DNA of 64,000 nucleotides from Malachius bipustulatus (Eukaryota > Arthropoda > Insecta > Coleoptera > Melyridae), in the NCBI GenBank assembly GCA_910589415.1, contig OU342631.1:14012001-14076000 (forward strand). Reading direction: 5' to 3'. The notes below the pieces were generated by a model that saw nothing but the letters and a program-made list of their open reading frames with translations, was not told the DNA's origin and searched no databases. A program made the position numbers and the translations under genes. Positions 45,607 to 56,930 of this stretch are shown one piece after another (positions within the stretch are counted from its first letter, which is position 1; each line of letters starts with the position of its first letter).

Positions 45607-46487
45607 TATCTACGAGTATACTTGAATAAAAATAATTTAATTTACAGTAGAATTAAATTTTTATGAAAAAAAAGTTTTATGGATTGCAGTCTTATATTTA
45701 TTAAAAATATGGTTCTCTTTAAATAAATAATTTTAAAAGGAGAAAAATTACAAAATCAGGGTGAAAGATTTCGTCGCGCATGGTATTTCACTTTTGATTT
45801 TGCAGGTAGTAAACCATTAGTTTGTTGCTTTTCCCCATATTTATATCAGGTGGCGTATTATTCAAGATGTTATTTTCTTCGAAGAACATCCTGTATTATT
45901 CTGTTTATAATAATTTTAAGTTTAATTTTTATAATACAATAAATTGTATTGTAAAACTGAAACTAAACATAAATAAATGTGAAGTTTAGGTTATCGTGAT
46001 TTTAACTGTCACTACTGTCAGTCGCCTAAGCCTATTGGCAGCGTTCCAAAGGCATCAGCTTTCACAGCGGTTGACCAGGGCTTTATAACTACGCCCGGAT
46101 ACTAAAACATGTTCATTTTAGTATTATGATAAGTAGTTTCGTATGCTATAGTAGTTGAAAGATCAAAATCATCCTAATATTCTGCGACTTTCATATTTTT
46201 ATAACATTTTATTAAACGTAAAACAAACGTTTAGGGACTCTACTTTCACGTCAGTGGGACACTGACAGTAGGCAATAGTTTGAATCTTCCAAACGTACGA
46301 CCGAATAGGGCAGTAAAGTTAAACAATTGACAATAACGATTGAATATTATAATGAGCTCATTGTTCAATCGACCTGACACTATTATTCGATGGGGCAATA
46401 GTAATGCATGCCATTACTTCGTTAAAATTAGACTAATAATTGATTTGTTATCTAATTTATGTTATCGGGAGTAGATATAAATTATAG

Positions 46488-46567
46488 TATACAATAATAT
46501 CTCGAATTGAAGAACAATTTCGCCCTTGCGGAAAAATTGTCACTTCAGCTCTTGTTATGTAATATAC
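46488..46567. repeat. Quasi-palindromic hairpin element (HP4)
   Basis: The left arm GTATACAATAATATCTCGAA then TTGAAGAACAATTTC pairs with the right arm (minus reading) GTATATTACATAACAAGAGC then TGAAGTGACAATTTTT. The centre is CGCCCTTGCGG. It is the shortest of the four. Confidence 0.8.
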
Positions 46568-46619
46568 CGACTATTATAAAAAAAACCTCCAAGTGCTTTA
46601 AAAAAAAATCATGACACCT

Positions 46620-46637
46620 TTAATAATAATAATAATT
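46620..46637. repeat. (AAT)n microsatellite
   Basis: Five to six AAT units. Confidence 0.7.
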
Positions 46638-47237
46638 TTATTATCACTTCTGATATACATAATATATCCAATCCATGCAGTGAGTAGTAGTGGTAGTGAG
46701 TATAAGTATAAAAAGGAAGGAAATGCTATAAAATTTATTAATTACCAATTACCAAAGTAACTTCCTGTCTTTTTATTAGGTATCTATTATTGTTATCATC
46801 ATTTCCTAATAAAATAATATCCGGTTTTCTTGTATACCTAATTGGTGAATGCGTGAATACCTATAACATATTTTCTGGATTGGAACTTTTATCAATCTGA
46901 TAAGTATTTTCACAGAAAAATCTGACTATGTCTTGGCAAAATGTTTTATCAATTGGCACAATAATTATTCAAAGGATGTATACTAAGTAATTCCGGTCAT
47001 TTTTGTTTGATTATTATTATGATGAGTAATGCATCAGGTAGGGAATATCGACGATTACCGATAGCCCAGTTTTGTTTAGTTTTTACTTCCCAGCAGAACT
47101 CATCGCTGATACTATTATTGTAATACCAGCTTACTTATCCCAAAAATTATAATAGTGCTTCAAAATCATTTCTTTACTATCAACAGTGGATTCAGTACCA
47201 GAGTTAAAGTTATAAGTACCTATATATAGTTCAAAAT

Positions 47238-47276
47238 ATGGATTCCTTCCTAGAAAGTCTTTTTGGCGATTTTGAT
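47238..47276 (+). CDS. Candidate mini-exon of an unknown gene
   Basis: The ATG at 47238 reads MDSFLESLFGDFD and then meets a consensus donor GTAAGTACC. Thirteen codons, acidic-amphipathic. No partner exon was found, so this may be chance. Confidence 0.2.
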
Positions 47277-47658
47277 GTAAGTACCTATTACCTTATACAT
47301 TTTTTTATCGATTAATACAATGCTGATGATAAAATTATTATCTAAGTCATTATAAAATCGAAAAAAACAAGGAACCCTTTTAATGAGACAATGCGAGAGC
47401 ATGATGGCACAGCTTGCGAAGGTGCAAAATTTAGGGACCTTTCTTGAATATATTTAGAGACCTTTCTGGAAGTTTATTCGTCCCGATTACCCAAATGCCC
47501 AGTTGTTTGTAATTGGCAGTTTCTCAAAGACGCAAGTCAGATCAGGTCTCATCTTATTGATGTTACCTATTTTTTCCCCTCAAGGGTCGTATGTTTCGGG
47601 ATTACTAGAAGCATTTTTGGGTATTCCATCAGCACGACAAAAATTTACGCTTCAGCGC

Positions 47659-47970
47659 TTATCGATTGCTGCTTTGTAAAACAATTCGAAACAGTGTGGC
47701 CTTTTTTGGCGCAGAACGAGCCACTTTCCCTCGAATTTTGAAAAGAACTTGATGATTCATCCGTTTTTTTATTACATTAAAATTACTGTCACTTCTCTTG
47801 GAACGGCAAGTTGATTTAATGTGACCTAGTTTACCACATTGGAAGCAATTTTTTTTATTGGAAGGACCTCCTCTACATATACACTGTCTTTTCGATAGAT
47901 GGACGTTTTCTATGTCTAAGGCGGCTTGTTGACGTAACTCTTGATCATTATAGTGCCTTTGTGAACAAGG
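47659..47970 (-). pseudogene. Retroelement gag-like fragment with a CCHC zinc knuckle
   Basis: A frame without an ATG, open for about 100 codons on the minus strand to a stop at 47659-47661. It reads QQAALDIENVHL, then KRQCICRGG, and then a retroviral-type knuckle CFQCGKLGHIKSTC (C-x2-C-x4-H-x4-C) followed by a basic tail. Sequence further upstream on the minus strand (to about 48480) is broken by stops. No protease or RT follows. A gag remnant of an LTR element is the likeliest reading; a host CCHC protein is possible. Confidence 0.5.
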
Positions 47971-48988
47971 AAGTCAAAAATATCAAAAGCTTCGAATCCT
48001 AATATTATTTGACAGTTCGCGGTCACCGCGGCATTACGTACCTATACTACTTGAGGTTCGTTCCATACCATAAATGACTAATTCAACTATAGATCACTTT
48101 CAGACCAATTTGTTCGTAAATTTTTCAACATGGTCGACTTTTCATGAACGTAAGTTTCATATGTGCTTACGCCAGAGCTATTCAATTTTATCGCTTCTTC
48201 GAGTAAACTTGTTCTTCATTAGAATGCTTCACTAAATTCTCTATAAGAAAAGAGTACCAATTTCTATTATCGGGATTCCAACGATCGTACCACCTATTAG
48301 CATCATTTATTTAAAAGCAGCCGATTCTTGCTAATATTTGCAAATCAGATCATCACCCCAATTCATGCGTAAAGCGCTATATGCTTTGACCAATTCTACT
48401 TGAATGGTTTGGGGTGTATCATATTTTTCCTCCAAGGAGATTTTGAAAATAATCAGAACAGCAATTAAATTATTGAACTAAAAAGAGAACATCAAACACA
48501 ATACTGATCTGACCTTGATTTGATTCCCACTTCTGATGTTGAAAACTAATCAAATAGAAAAGAATTCTATAGAAAAATAGAAAGAAAAAAAAATCCATTT
48601 AAAGAATTGTTTTATTATTCGACAATAACAATGAAGAAAAATAAATAATAATCAATTAACTACAGCGGCTGGTTTTATCCGAGTACCGAGACCATGTCGT
48701 CTGCTCGCATCAGGTAGATAACTGCCCTGCCTCTGCTTGCTTATCGCTCTGACGCACACGATGCCTGACCAGCAACGGTTCCAAAAAAATGAAATAAAAT
48801 AACAGCTGATTATGACGATTTCTAACAGTATTTATACTTAAAAAAAAGGAATTAAAGCCAAATGTTTAGTTAAATAATATTATGATATAAGGAATAATTT
48901 TATGCACGGTTTACAAAATTTTTGGAAATTCAGAAATGTTCAATTGTTGGTGAAAAATAAAATATCTAACAACATTTCCATTTTCAAA

Positions 48989-49657
48989 TACAAGGTGGAC
49001 CACGGGAGCGGGAAGTTTTGAAAATGCTATTATTTTGTTACTATGCATGGGGTGCTGTGGATTTGTTTGACATACTAGTTGTCACCTTATGCCATTTAGT
49101 AATCATGGAAAACTGGTCCGGCGAACAACGTTCTTTTGCGATTAAATCATACTACAAAAATAATGATTGTGTTGTCGCAGCACAGCGGCAATTTCGAATT
49201 AAGTTCAATATTGCTCGTCACGGGAGAATTCCATCTGCGCATGCCATAAAGGAGTGGGTTCGGAAATTTGAAGAAACGGGATCAGTTATTAATGTCAAAC
49301 ATAAAAGGGACCAAACAGAAGTGTCAGAAATCTGGAGAACATTAATCAAGTTAGAGCAAGTTTAGAGCGCTGTCCAAAACGTTCAAGTCGAAAGCAAAGC
49401 CAGGCCCTGGGCTTATCTAGGACTACGTTTCTTCGAATTTTGCACAAGGATCTCAATTTTGTCGTGTGATGCAGAATTTCAACATTTGGCTTCAAGAGTG
49501 TATAGAGAGAAGGGGAGGCCATTTGGCAGGCATAATTTTTAAGAAATAAAAATTGCCTACAATTATTACGTCACTGTTATACTTTGTTTTAATTAAATAC
49601 AGTTACTTACTGAAAAACGCCATTTTCAAAACTTCCCACTCCCATGGTCCACCTTGT
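48989..49657 (+). mobile_element. Deleted mariner-like element with TACAAGGTGGACCACGGGAG ends
   Basis: The left terminus TACAAGGTGGACCACGGGAG plus CGGGAAGTTTTGAAAATG is inverted at the right end (CATTTTCAAAACTTCCCACT ... GGTCCACCTTGTA). The TIR is about 38 bases with few mismatches. Inside is the N-terminal helix-turn-helix part of a transposase (49105-49365) and, after a gap, a short tail. The catalytic core is missing, so this is a non-autonomous, internally deleted copy. Confidence 0.88.
49105..49365 (+). pseudogene. N-terminal helix-turn-helix of a mariner-like transposase (DUF4817 type), truncated
   Basis: From the in-element ATG at 49105 the frame reads MENWSGEQRSFAIKSYYKNN, then VVAAQRQFRIKFNIARHGRI and AIKEWVRKFEETGSVI. 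This is the HTH module widespread in insect transposons. It ends at a premature stop at 49363-49365 after a few altered codons. Sequence beyond it (about 49370-49540) still resembles the next transposase region in another frame (CPKRSSRKQSQALGLSRTTF-like) but lacks the DDE core. The upstream ATG at 49018 lies in the TIR region and is less likely. Confidence 0.75.
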
Positions 49658-49659
49658 AT

Positions 49660-50429
49660 TTTTAAAACTAATGCCATCTTTTGCATTTTTTGCGAAAACA
49701 TGTCAAATTTGACAGTTATAAAAGACACACACGTGGCAGCTGGTGTGTGCGTGACATTTGTTATCATTTTTAAAGCTCAAACAATTAATAGAGAAGTAAA
49801 AATTTCCCTTCAGCGAGAGTGGAAAATATTTCCCATATGATGTGTACCTACACTTTTTGTTTGACACTGTAAAGGCTGGCCCTTGAATTCCTAATAACCG
49901 ACCCCCTCCCGAAAAACTATTGGATTCCTATATTTACTGGCTTTTGGAAAACACGGCAAAATTTTTTCACAATATCTGATAGTATCTAGATAGGGTAAAA
50001 TGTGAAGCGACATGATTCAAAACAATTTTCGACAATTTTATTATTTCATTTAGAGGATAGAAGTGACAACTGGGCCATAAATAACATTTTAAGCGCGTCG
50101 TCTCGAAGTTTATTTTACTATAGGCAACAGCCTATACTCTCTCGACTAAATCCTACTAAATCGACTACTTTCTAGCCCTAGTGCCGTAAAGACAAATAAG
50201 GTTGGTAGGACGTTGGTATTTAGTAGTTGTTACTAGCGAAGATGAGAGCACCACAATTGACGCGCCCCCAAGATCGAACCACGATACACGCATATGTTTC
50301 AAGCAAGTCCAAGCGCGCTTAAACTATAAATATATCGATTTTACTTTGCATGATTTTGTTAGTCTCAAGAGGTAGGTAGATACTTAATCTGAATACGCAA
50401 ATTCAACTATTCAGCGAATATTTAACCAA
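49660..50429. other. Intergenic sequence before the BEL/Pao element
   Basis: No gene was supported. Confidence 0.4.
50425..50429. repeat. Target site duplication ACCAA (left)
   Basis: Identical to 57393-57397 on the other side of the BEL/Pao element. Confidence 0.9.
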
Positions 50430-50868
50430 TGAACGAAGATTGTTCATGGAGCATAAATTTGAACGGATGGGATTATTAATGAATTAATCGACGGGAAGAA
50501 AATAACAATGGAAGATGGTTGACCTACCTTTTTAACGACGTTAGGTGATGAGTCTAAATACCATAACCAGTTGATTGATTAAATTCAACAATAATCTTGT
50601 TGTTCGATGTGGTAGACAGCTTCGCACGGGCCCGGCATGTATTTTCCTGCTTCTGAAGGGGCGAAGACAGGACACGACGAACAGTGAAGAAGTTCACAAT
50701 ACGAATATATTTTCACTCCGACCACGGTGACGACTCGTTATCTACTTACTACCGCCCGGTCTCGCGACGGCGACGACACCTGTGCCCTTGCGCATAGACG
50801 TTATAGGTCGAACCAAAAGGGACGGGGTAAAAGGAAGGCGGCAAGGATTTTAAAATGAACATGAAACA
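50430..50868 (-). repeat. 3' LTR of the BEL/Pao element
   Basis: 439 bases; on the minus strand it starts TGTTTCATGTTCATTTTAAA and ends CTTCGTTCA, so the TG...CA rule holds. I compared it along its whole length with the other LTR and found no difference. Confidence 0.95.
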
Positions 50869-50882
50869 TACCGCCCACCAAA
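50869..50882 (-). other. Polypurine tract of the BEL/Pao element
   Basis: Immediately upstream of the 3' LTR on the minus strand: TTTGGTGGGCGGTA, a G-rich purine tract where plus-strand DNA synthesis would start. Confidence 0.6.
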
Positions 50883-50982
50883 ATTACTATAAAATAAAGT
50901 AATTTTCTGATGAGAAGAGAAGAAAAAAAAAAAGAAACGAATGAAGTTAGAATTCTAACTATTTACATGTGTTGTGTCTTGC

Positions 50983-53900
50983 TTATTGTGACGGTAAAGG
51001 ACACAACTTAACGAGGGGTCTCTTAAGGAGCCCGGTTTTCGTTTGAAGTGTAGCGACTCGAGCAATTTTGTCTGACCCAAAATGAAGGTGAACAATTCTG
51101 CCAAGCCTCCACTGAAGGGGAGGGGCAAGTTCATCCTTGATCAGTACCAATGTCCCGACATCTGCAACATCAAATGTCTTGGTCTTACTCCATTTACCAC
51201 GTTGATAGAACGTATGAAGATATTCGTTCTTCCACCGTTTCCAAAAATCATAGTGCAAACGTTGCACTAATTGCCAACGAGACAGACGAGAAAGTTTCAA
51301 ATGGGATAGATCTGGATCAGGTGGTGCTGTTAGGGTTTCAAGAGTAAGAAAATGACCGGGTGTGAGAACGGTTAGGTCATTAGGATCAGCGCTGACACCA
51401 CACAACGGACGCGAATTCAACACCGCTTCGACTTGAACAAGAAGAGTGTTGAGTTCCTCATATGTTAAGATTTGTTGACCAATGACCCTGGCCAGATGAG
51501 TTTTCACGGACTTAATTCCACTTTCGAATAACCCTCCGAAGTGAGGCGAGGAAGGCGGGTTAAAGCGCCATTCGATGGACTCTGCTTCCACAGCGGATTT
51601 CATGTATTCGACGAGCAAACGATGGGCACCGACAAAGTTCGTGCCACAGTCACTGAAAAGAAACGAGCAACGTCCTCGTCTAGCGATAAATCGACGAAGG
51701 GCAGCGAGGAACGTTTCGCTTGATAAGTCTGAAGCGACTTCGACGTGAATGGCCCTTGTTGCAGCGCAAACAAACAAGCACAAATAAGCCTTTTGGGTAC
51801 GAGCGCCTCGATGACGGGACATCAAAATGGGAAAAGGACCTCCGTAATCCACACCTACACAACTAAAAGCTTTAACCTGACTTACACGAAACGAGGGCAA
51901 ATTGCCCATGGGGGGTGTAAGAGAACGTGGATGAACCCGAAAGCAACGGTTGCACGTTTTCAAATAATGACGGATTGTTTGACGAAAGGCGAGAATCCAA
52001 AAATTCTGTTGTATCAGATACATAGTTGTTTGAATCCCTGGATGCAGATGACGATTGTGAACTTGCAAAATTATTAGTTCAGTCAAACGATGACGACTTG
52101 GAAGCAAAGCAGGGTGTTTGGTACCAAATGGCAATGACGAATTTGCCAGACGACCACCGACGCGAAGAATACCCGCATTATCTATAAAGGGAGACAATTT
52201 TTGCAGATATTTACTACAAGGCTGTCCACTTTGCAGTTTGGCAAGTTCTGGCTGAAAGATAGCTGCCTGAACCGCCTTGACGATTAACAACAAAGACTGA
52301 TGTAATTTTGCATCTGTCAACGGACCAACAATTTTGGGCTTATGACGAGCGTTGTGAAGAAAACGCAGGCAGTAAGCCACAATGCCCTGTATTTTGCGTA
52401 GAGAGGAAAATCGAGTTAGCAAAATCTCAATATCTGACGTGACGACATGAGAGTGTAACACGACAACCCTAGCTTCTTCATTTATATCCACACCAGTGGA
52501 CGACGATGAATTTAAAGGCCAATTTTCCGGAGATTCCGTAAGCCAATGCGGCCCCGCCCACCATAGAGAACTTATTAAAAGTTCGCGGGGAAAAAGACCA
52601 CGTGATGCTGGATCAGCTGGATTTTCAGCCGACCGAACATGATGCCAACGATCGGGAGGAACTCTTTCTTGAACATATGTGACTCGATTAGCCACAAACG
52701 TTTTCCACTTATGTGGAGACGAACGGATCCATGAAAGAGTGACTGTCGAATCACTCCATGCAAATATTTGCTCGATGACGACGCTTTCAGAACAATTCTG
52801 AATGATATGAGCAATTAATTTGGCTAGCAAAACCGCTGCGCATAGTTCAAGGCGCGGAATAGAGATTCGCTTCAACGGGGCGACCTTGGACTTGGCCATG
52901 ACAAAAGACACATGAACCATCCCTTCTGGATCAACACACCGAAAATAAACAACAGCTGCCATGCCAGACTCAGACGCGTCACAAAATCCGTGAAGCTGGC
53001 ATGTCGATGAAACAAGCTTCAAACGGCGAGGAATGCTCAGTTCAGATATGACAGGAAGTGACGATTTGTAATGCTTCCATTGTTCGCAGACGTCAGACGG
53101 GGGTTCAGAATCCCAGTCTAATCCAAAAGACCACAAGTGCTGAATGAGACGTTTCGCAAAAAAAGTGATAGGACACAAGAATCCCAAAGGATCATATATG
53201 CGAGCAATTTCAGATAAAATAGATCGCTTTGTACATGGTGACTCAATCTGCTTAACGCTGAATGAGAAAGAATCACTAGACGATTGCCACAGCAAGCCAA
53301 GAATCTTAAGCATTGTGTCAGAATCAGAATCAAACGACGATGCATGAATTTGACAATGCTCAGCAGGTAGTCCAAGTAAAAGGTCAGGATGATTCGAAGC
53401 CCATTTTCGAAGTTCGAACTGACCCCCTTTCAATAAACCAATGAGTTGCCTCTTCAACTCTGAGGCAGTCTGAAGATCGTCTGCCCCGGTTGCAAAGTCA
53501 TCAACGTACAATGCATTACGAATCGCATGCGCGGCAAGTGGGAAATCTTGTTCGCCCTCTTGCGCTAGTTGCAAAAGACAACGAATAGCGAGAAAAGGAG
53601 AGCTGGACACTCCATAAGTGACAGTGTTCAAACGATATGTGTCAATAGGGTCTTCGGGCGACGAACGCCACCGAATTAATTGAAACGATTGATGGGCTTC
53701 TGTCACCAAAATTTGACGGTACATCTGTCGTATATCACAAGTGAACACATATTCATGAAGACGAAAACGAAGTAAAATGACAGAAATGTCATTTTGAAGT
53801 TTAGGCCCGACAAACAATGCATCGTTAAGTGAAACATTATTTGACGCTTTAGCCGACGCATCAAACACCACTCGAATCTTTGAAGAGATTCCCTCACCCT

Positions 53901-56241
53901 TGAAGACGCAGTGATGGGGAATGTAATAGCAATTCGAATCTGACGGGGTTGACGTTAAAAGAGACATGTGCCCAGATGCGATGTATTCCGACAGAAATTC
54001 ATTATATTTGTCACGAAGCGCCGAATCCTTGGATAAGCGACGTTCAAGAGTACGGAGACGATTGTCCGCGATTTTCTCAGAATCAAGGAATGAAGGCAAC
54101 GAATTTGGTTCCTTGAATGGCAAGGATACACAAAACCGACCTGATTGGTTACGATAATGATCATTAACAAAAGACGATTCACAACTCTGATCCTCTGGAG
54201 ATTTGCTAACGACGTTGGGAACTTCTTCAACGTTCCAAAAGGCCTTTAAGGTATCATCAAGCGAAGGATTTGTCATGACGAAGAAGGACCTCGTTGGAGA
54301 TGGACTGGTACAAGAAATATTTCCAAATAATGCCCAGCCAAAGATAGTATTCATGGCTGCTGGATGATCAGTATCACCAGCGATAAAACCACCACGAACA
54401 ATATGAGCAAATATATCAGCTCCCAAAAGCATGTCCACCGACGATGGGACATTCCAATGAGGATCAGCTAACGGTAAATTTTCAAACGACCTTGTGTGTG
54501 GTAGAGGCACGGCCGGAAGATTAGAACAAATCGTTGGAAGCACAATTGCAGAAACCTTACAAACCTGCTCTGGCGAACCGATCGGACGAATTTGACAGTT
54601 AGTACGCCCGTGAGAGGAAGTAATGGCTGTTTGACCTAAACCAGCAAGAGGTATCGATGAGCGATCGATAGCCAAACCAAGGTGTTTGCGACATCGTGCG
54701 GTTATAAAAGTAGACTGGCTACCGGAATCACAAAGGGCTCTAACCTGCTTGTAATTACCAAAACGATCTTGAATCTCCAATGCTACCGTGGACAACAAAA
54801 CCAAAGTCGTATCGGATGAAGATGTCAAATTTACTGTGGACGATAATGTGACTGGTGAATCTGATAAAACACCATTAGGCAACGTATTAGATGTTGCGCT
54901 TGACGACGGATTATCCTTGCTACCGGCAAAGTGAAGTAATGAATGATGTGGTTGTGAACAATGTTGACACCTAGACGAAGACGTACATGATTTCATCGTA
55001 TGTGACGGTTTCAAACAATTGTTGCAATGTTTTGCAGCCTTGATCAACAAATGACGATTGTATGGCGAAAGGTCTAAAAATGAAGGGCAATTCACAATTT
55101 GATGTGATGCACCCTTGCAATGGAAGCAGTTAGATCTCACTGAAGATGCATTTGACGCTGATGCATCCGCAGAAGAAGCCAATAACGCCTGAGATCTATG
55201 ACGATAAGACGAAGATGCGTTTCTAGACCCATTAGTAACTGGCTTACGTTCAACAGTACCCAATTTTGGCGTGGAACTAGGCTGATTAGTAAATGAACTA
55301 GCTTCTAAAGCGCGGCATTGATCGTTAACAAACTGTTTCAAATCGTCGAAGGTAGGAAATTCAGTCTGAGCAAATGCCATTTCAAATCGTTTGCGTGTCC
55401 CACTATCCAACTTCTGAACAAACACATTGAAGACTGTGAAGTCCCATAAATCTAAATTAGGGATTCTTTCTAATGCTGTGATGTTTTCAACAAACGTGTT
55501 CAATAAAGTCCGAAGAGCATGACTAGACTCTGATGAGACCTTCGAAGCCTCAAAGACCGATCTCCAATATAAGGTGGCCAGAACCCTGTCATTTTGATAA
55601 CGATCCACCAAGGACTGGTAAGCGATGACATAATTGTCAGACGTAAGAGGTAGATGTTTAACCAAAGCCAACGGCTCTTTTGAGAGAGTCGAAATTAAAT
55701 ACTGAAATTTTTCAATATTCGATAATGAACTATTCTCATGTATCAACGCACAAAATAAATTGTAATAAGATGACCAAGATTCCAACGATCCGTCATAAAT
55801 GGGTAGACTAATACGAGGAAGTTTGACATTCAATGACCTATTCAAAGCGTCGGAAGAACCTGCCTGAGACTCCGGAAGAGATCGAGTTGGAGTCAATGAT
55901 TCTGACGAATTAGCTTTGATAATGGGCGAAGGTTTCGACGATAATTCTGTGCCAAACCGTGAATGAGCAATCCTGATCTTCCTGAACAACGCATCAATCT
56001 CGACAATTTGCCCGCAAACGGTTTCAAAATTCTCGCATGAATCATCATATAAAGTTCCCTTAACGACTAACTGAAACTCGTGGTATAATGATGAAGCTTC
56101 ATCAAATGACTGGCTCAATTCAGAACAAACATCTCTGTCATCCTTAGCTTTATCAGCCAAGACTGCCAAAGGAGCTAACCTTCCAATAGTAATTTTAGCC
56201 AAAATGATGGCTTTTTCCATAGTATAATTACTATCTGTCAT
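50983..56241 (-). CDS. BEL/Pao Gag-Pol polyprotein (1752 residues, intact)
   Basis: One uninterrupted frame. Gag: residues 1-450, helical N-terminus, then three zinc knuckle-like motifs, CFHCKGASHQIVNC (about 373), CNNCLKPSHTMKSC (about 407) and CQHCSQPHHS (about 425). Aspartic protease: LCDSGSQSTF near 502. Reverse transcriptase with CDIRQMYRQI and the YVDDFATGADD box near 911. RNase H beginning with LHGFCDASESGMAAVVYF near 1082. Integrase: HHCC zinc domain HNRHLHPGIQ...CNRCF from about 1392, then the DDE core VGVDYGGPF (about 1463), FSDCGTNFVG (about 1531) and FESGIKSVK (about 1570), and a C-terminal region DVADVGTLVLIKDE. Order PR-RT-RH-IN and the knuckle pattern place it in BEL/Pao. All catalytic residues I checked are present. 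ATG at 56241, about 710 bases after the 5' LTR. Confidence 0.97.
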   Translation of the reverse strand: MTDSNYTMEKAIILAKITIGRLAPLAVLADKAKDDRDVCSELSQSFDEASSLYHEFQLVVKGTLYDDSCENFETVCGQIVEIDALFRKIRIAHSRFGTELSSKPSPIIKANSSESLTPTRSLPESQAGSSDALNRSLNVKLPRISLPIYDGSLESWSSYYNLFCALIHENSSLSNIEKFQYLISTLSKEPLALVKHLPLTSDNYVIAYQSLVDRYQNDRVLATLYWRSVFEASKVSSESSHALRTLLNTFVENITALERIPNLDLWDFTVFNVFVQKLDSGTRKRFEMAFAQTEFPTFDDLKQFVNDQCRALEASSFTNQPSSTPKLGTVERKPVTNGSRNASSSYRHRSQALLASSADASASNASSVRSNCFHCKGASHQIVNCPSFLDLSPYNRHLLIKAAKHCNNCLKPSHTMKSCTSSSRCQHCSQPHHSLLHFAGSKDNPSSSATSNTLPNGVLSDSPVTLSSTVNLTSSSDTTLVLLSTVALEIQDRFGNYKQVRALCDSGSQSTFITARCRKHLGLAIDRSSIPLAGLGQTAITSSHGRTNCQIRPIGSPEQVCKVSAIVLPTICSNLPAVPLPHTRSFENLPLADPHWNVPSSVDMLLGADIFAHIVRGGFIAGDTDHPAAMNTIFGWALFGNISCTSPSPTRSFFVMTNPSLDDTLKAFWNVEEVPNVVSKSPEDQSCESSFVNDHYRNQSGRFCVSLPFKEPNSLPSFLDSEKIADNRLRTLERRLSKDSALRDKYNEFLSEYIASGHMSLLTSTPSDSNCYYIPHHCVFKGEGISSKIRVVFDASAKASNNVSLNDALFVGPKLQNDISVILLRFRLHEYVFTCDIRQMYRQILVTEAHQSFQLIRWRSSPEDPIDTYRLNTVTYGVSSSPFLAIRCLLQLAQEGEQDFPLAAHAIRNALYVDDFATGADDLQTASELKRQLIGLLKGGQFELRKWASNHPDLLLGLPAEHCQIHASSFDSDSDTMLKILGLLWQSSSDSFSFSVKQIESPCTKRSILSEIARIYDPLGFLCPITFFAKRLIQHLWSFGLDWDSEPPSDVCEQWKHYKSSLPVISELSIPRRLKLVSSTCQLHGFCDASESGMAAVVYFRCVDPEGMVHVSFVMAKSKVAPLKRISIPRLELCAAVLLAKLIAHIIQNCSESVVIEQIFAWSDSTVTLSWIRSSPHKWKTFVANRVTYVQERVPPDRWHHVRSAENPADPASRGLFPRELLISSLWWAGPHWLTESPENWPLNSSSSTGVDINEEARVVVLHSHVVTSDIEILLTRFSSLRKIQGIVAYCLRFLHNARHKPKIVGPLTDAKLHQSLLLIVKAVQAAIFQPELAKLQSGQPCSKYLQKLSPFIDNAGILRVGGRLANSSLPFGTKHPALLPSRHRLTELIILQVHNRHLHPGIQTTMYLIQQNFWILAFRQTIRHYLKTCNRCFRVHPRSLTPPMGNLPSFRVSQVKAFSCVGVDYGGPFPILMSRHRGARTQKAYLCLFVCAATRAIHVEVASDLSSETFLAALRRFIARRGRCSFLFSDCGTNFVGAHRLLVEYMKSAVEAESIEWRFNPPSSPHFGGLFESGIKSVKTHLARVIGQQILTYEELNTLLVQVEAVLNSRPLCGVSADPNDLTVLTPGHFLTLETLTAPPDPDLSHLKLSRLSRWQLVQRLHYDFWKRWKNEYLHTFYQRGKWSKTKTFDVADVGTLVLIKDELAPPLQWRLGRIVHLHFGSDKIARVATLQTKTGLLKRPLVKLCPLPSQ

Positions 56242-56930
56242 GGCGTAACAATTAATCTACCAATTAAATAATAAAGGCCTTAATTAGTCAATGTAGTAAC
56301 GAGATACAAAAAACAATAATTCAAAAACAAAGGCAATCGGTAATAATAATAATTATTTACTGACGGGCGCAAATAAAATCATTAAAAAACCACCGAGACA
56401 ACAAAGTACATAAAAGTACCTACCTATGTTCTGACCAATCTATTATGAATAAATTTCGATGAGAAGGAATAAATTCGTTACGTAAAAATTCACCCAACCG
56501 AGTGAATAAATATTTCTTCTTGAAAGTCAACTAACAAGAAAGAAAATGTTGACGAACAAAAGGTGATGCTCGCGAGGATAATAATTTCAGCGAGAAATTG
56601 CTTGAAACCAGACGAGACCACCGTGCTAGGGCGAACTCGAGCTCGAGCTACACCACCACTATCACCACTACGGCAAATACAAAACACTACTGCGTGCGTA
56701 AATAAAGGTACCTACGAAAACGAAAACAGAAGCGCAATGCTGCAGATGTCGAGAAATTGTTTTTCCAAAAACTTTCCCTAATTGTTTCTGAAATCAATAG
56801 GTATGATTTCAAATGCGATCTTAAAATAAATTACCCATGCAAATCACAAGACAAAACACAGATAATTTCTTTTTTTTTTTGACGGTATTAATTTACAAAT
56901 AATGAGCTGTATGTTAATAGAGCTTTTCAA

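Noticed and set aside
51082..54230. Many short frames on both strands inside the BEL/Pao gag-pol region
   Set aside because: They are shadows of the single 1752-codon frame.
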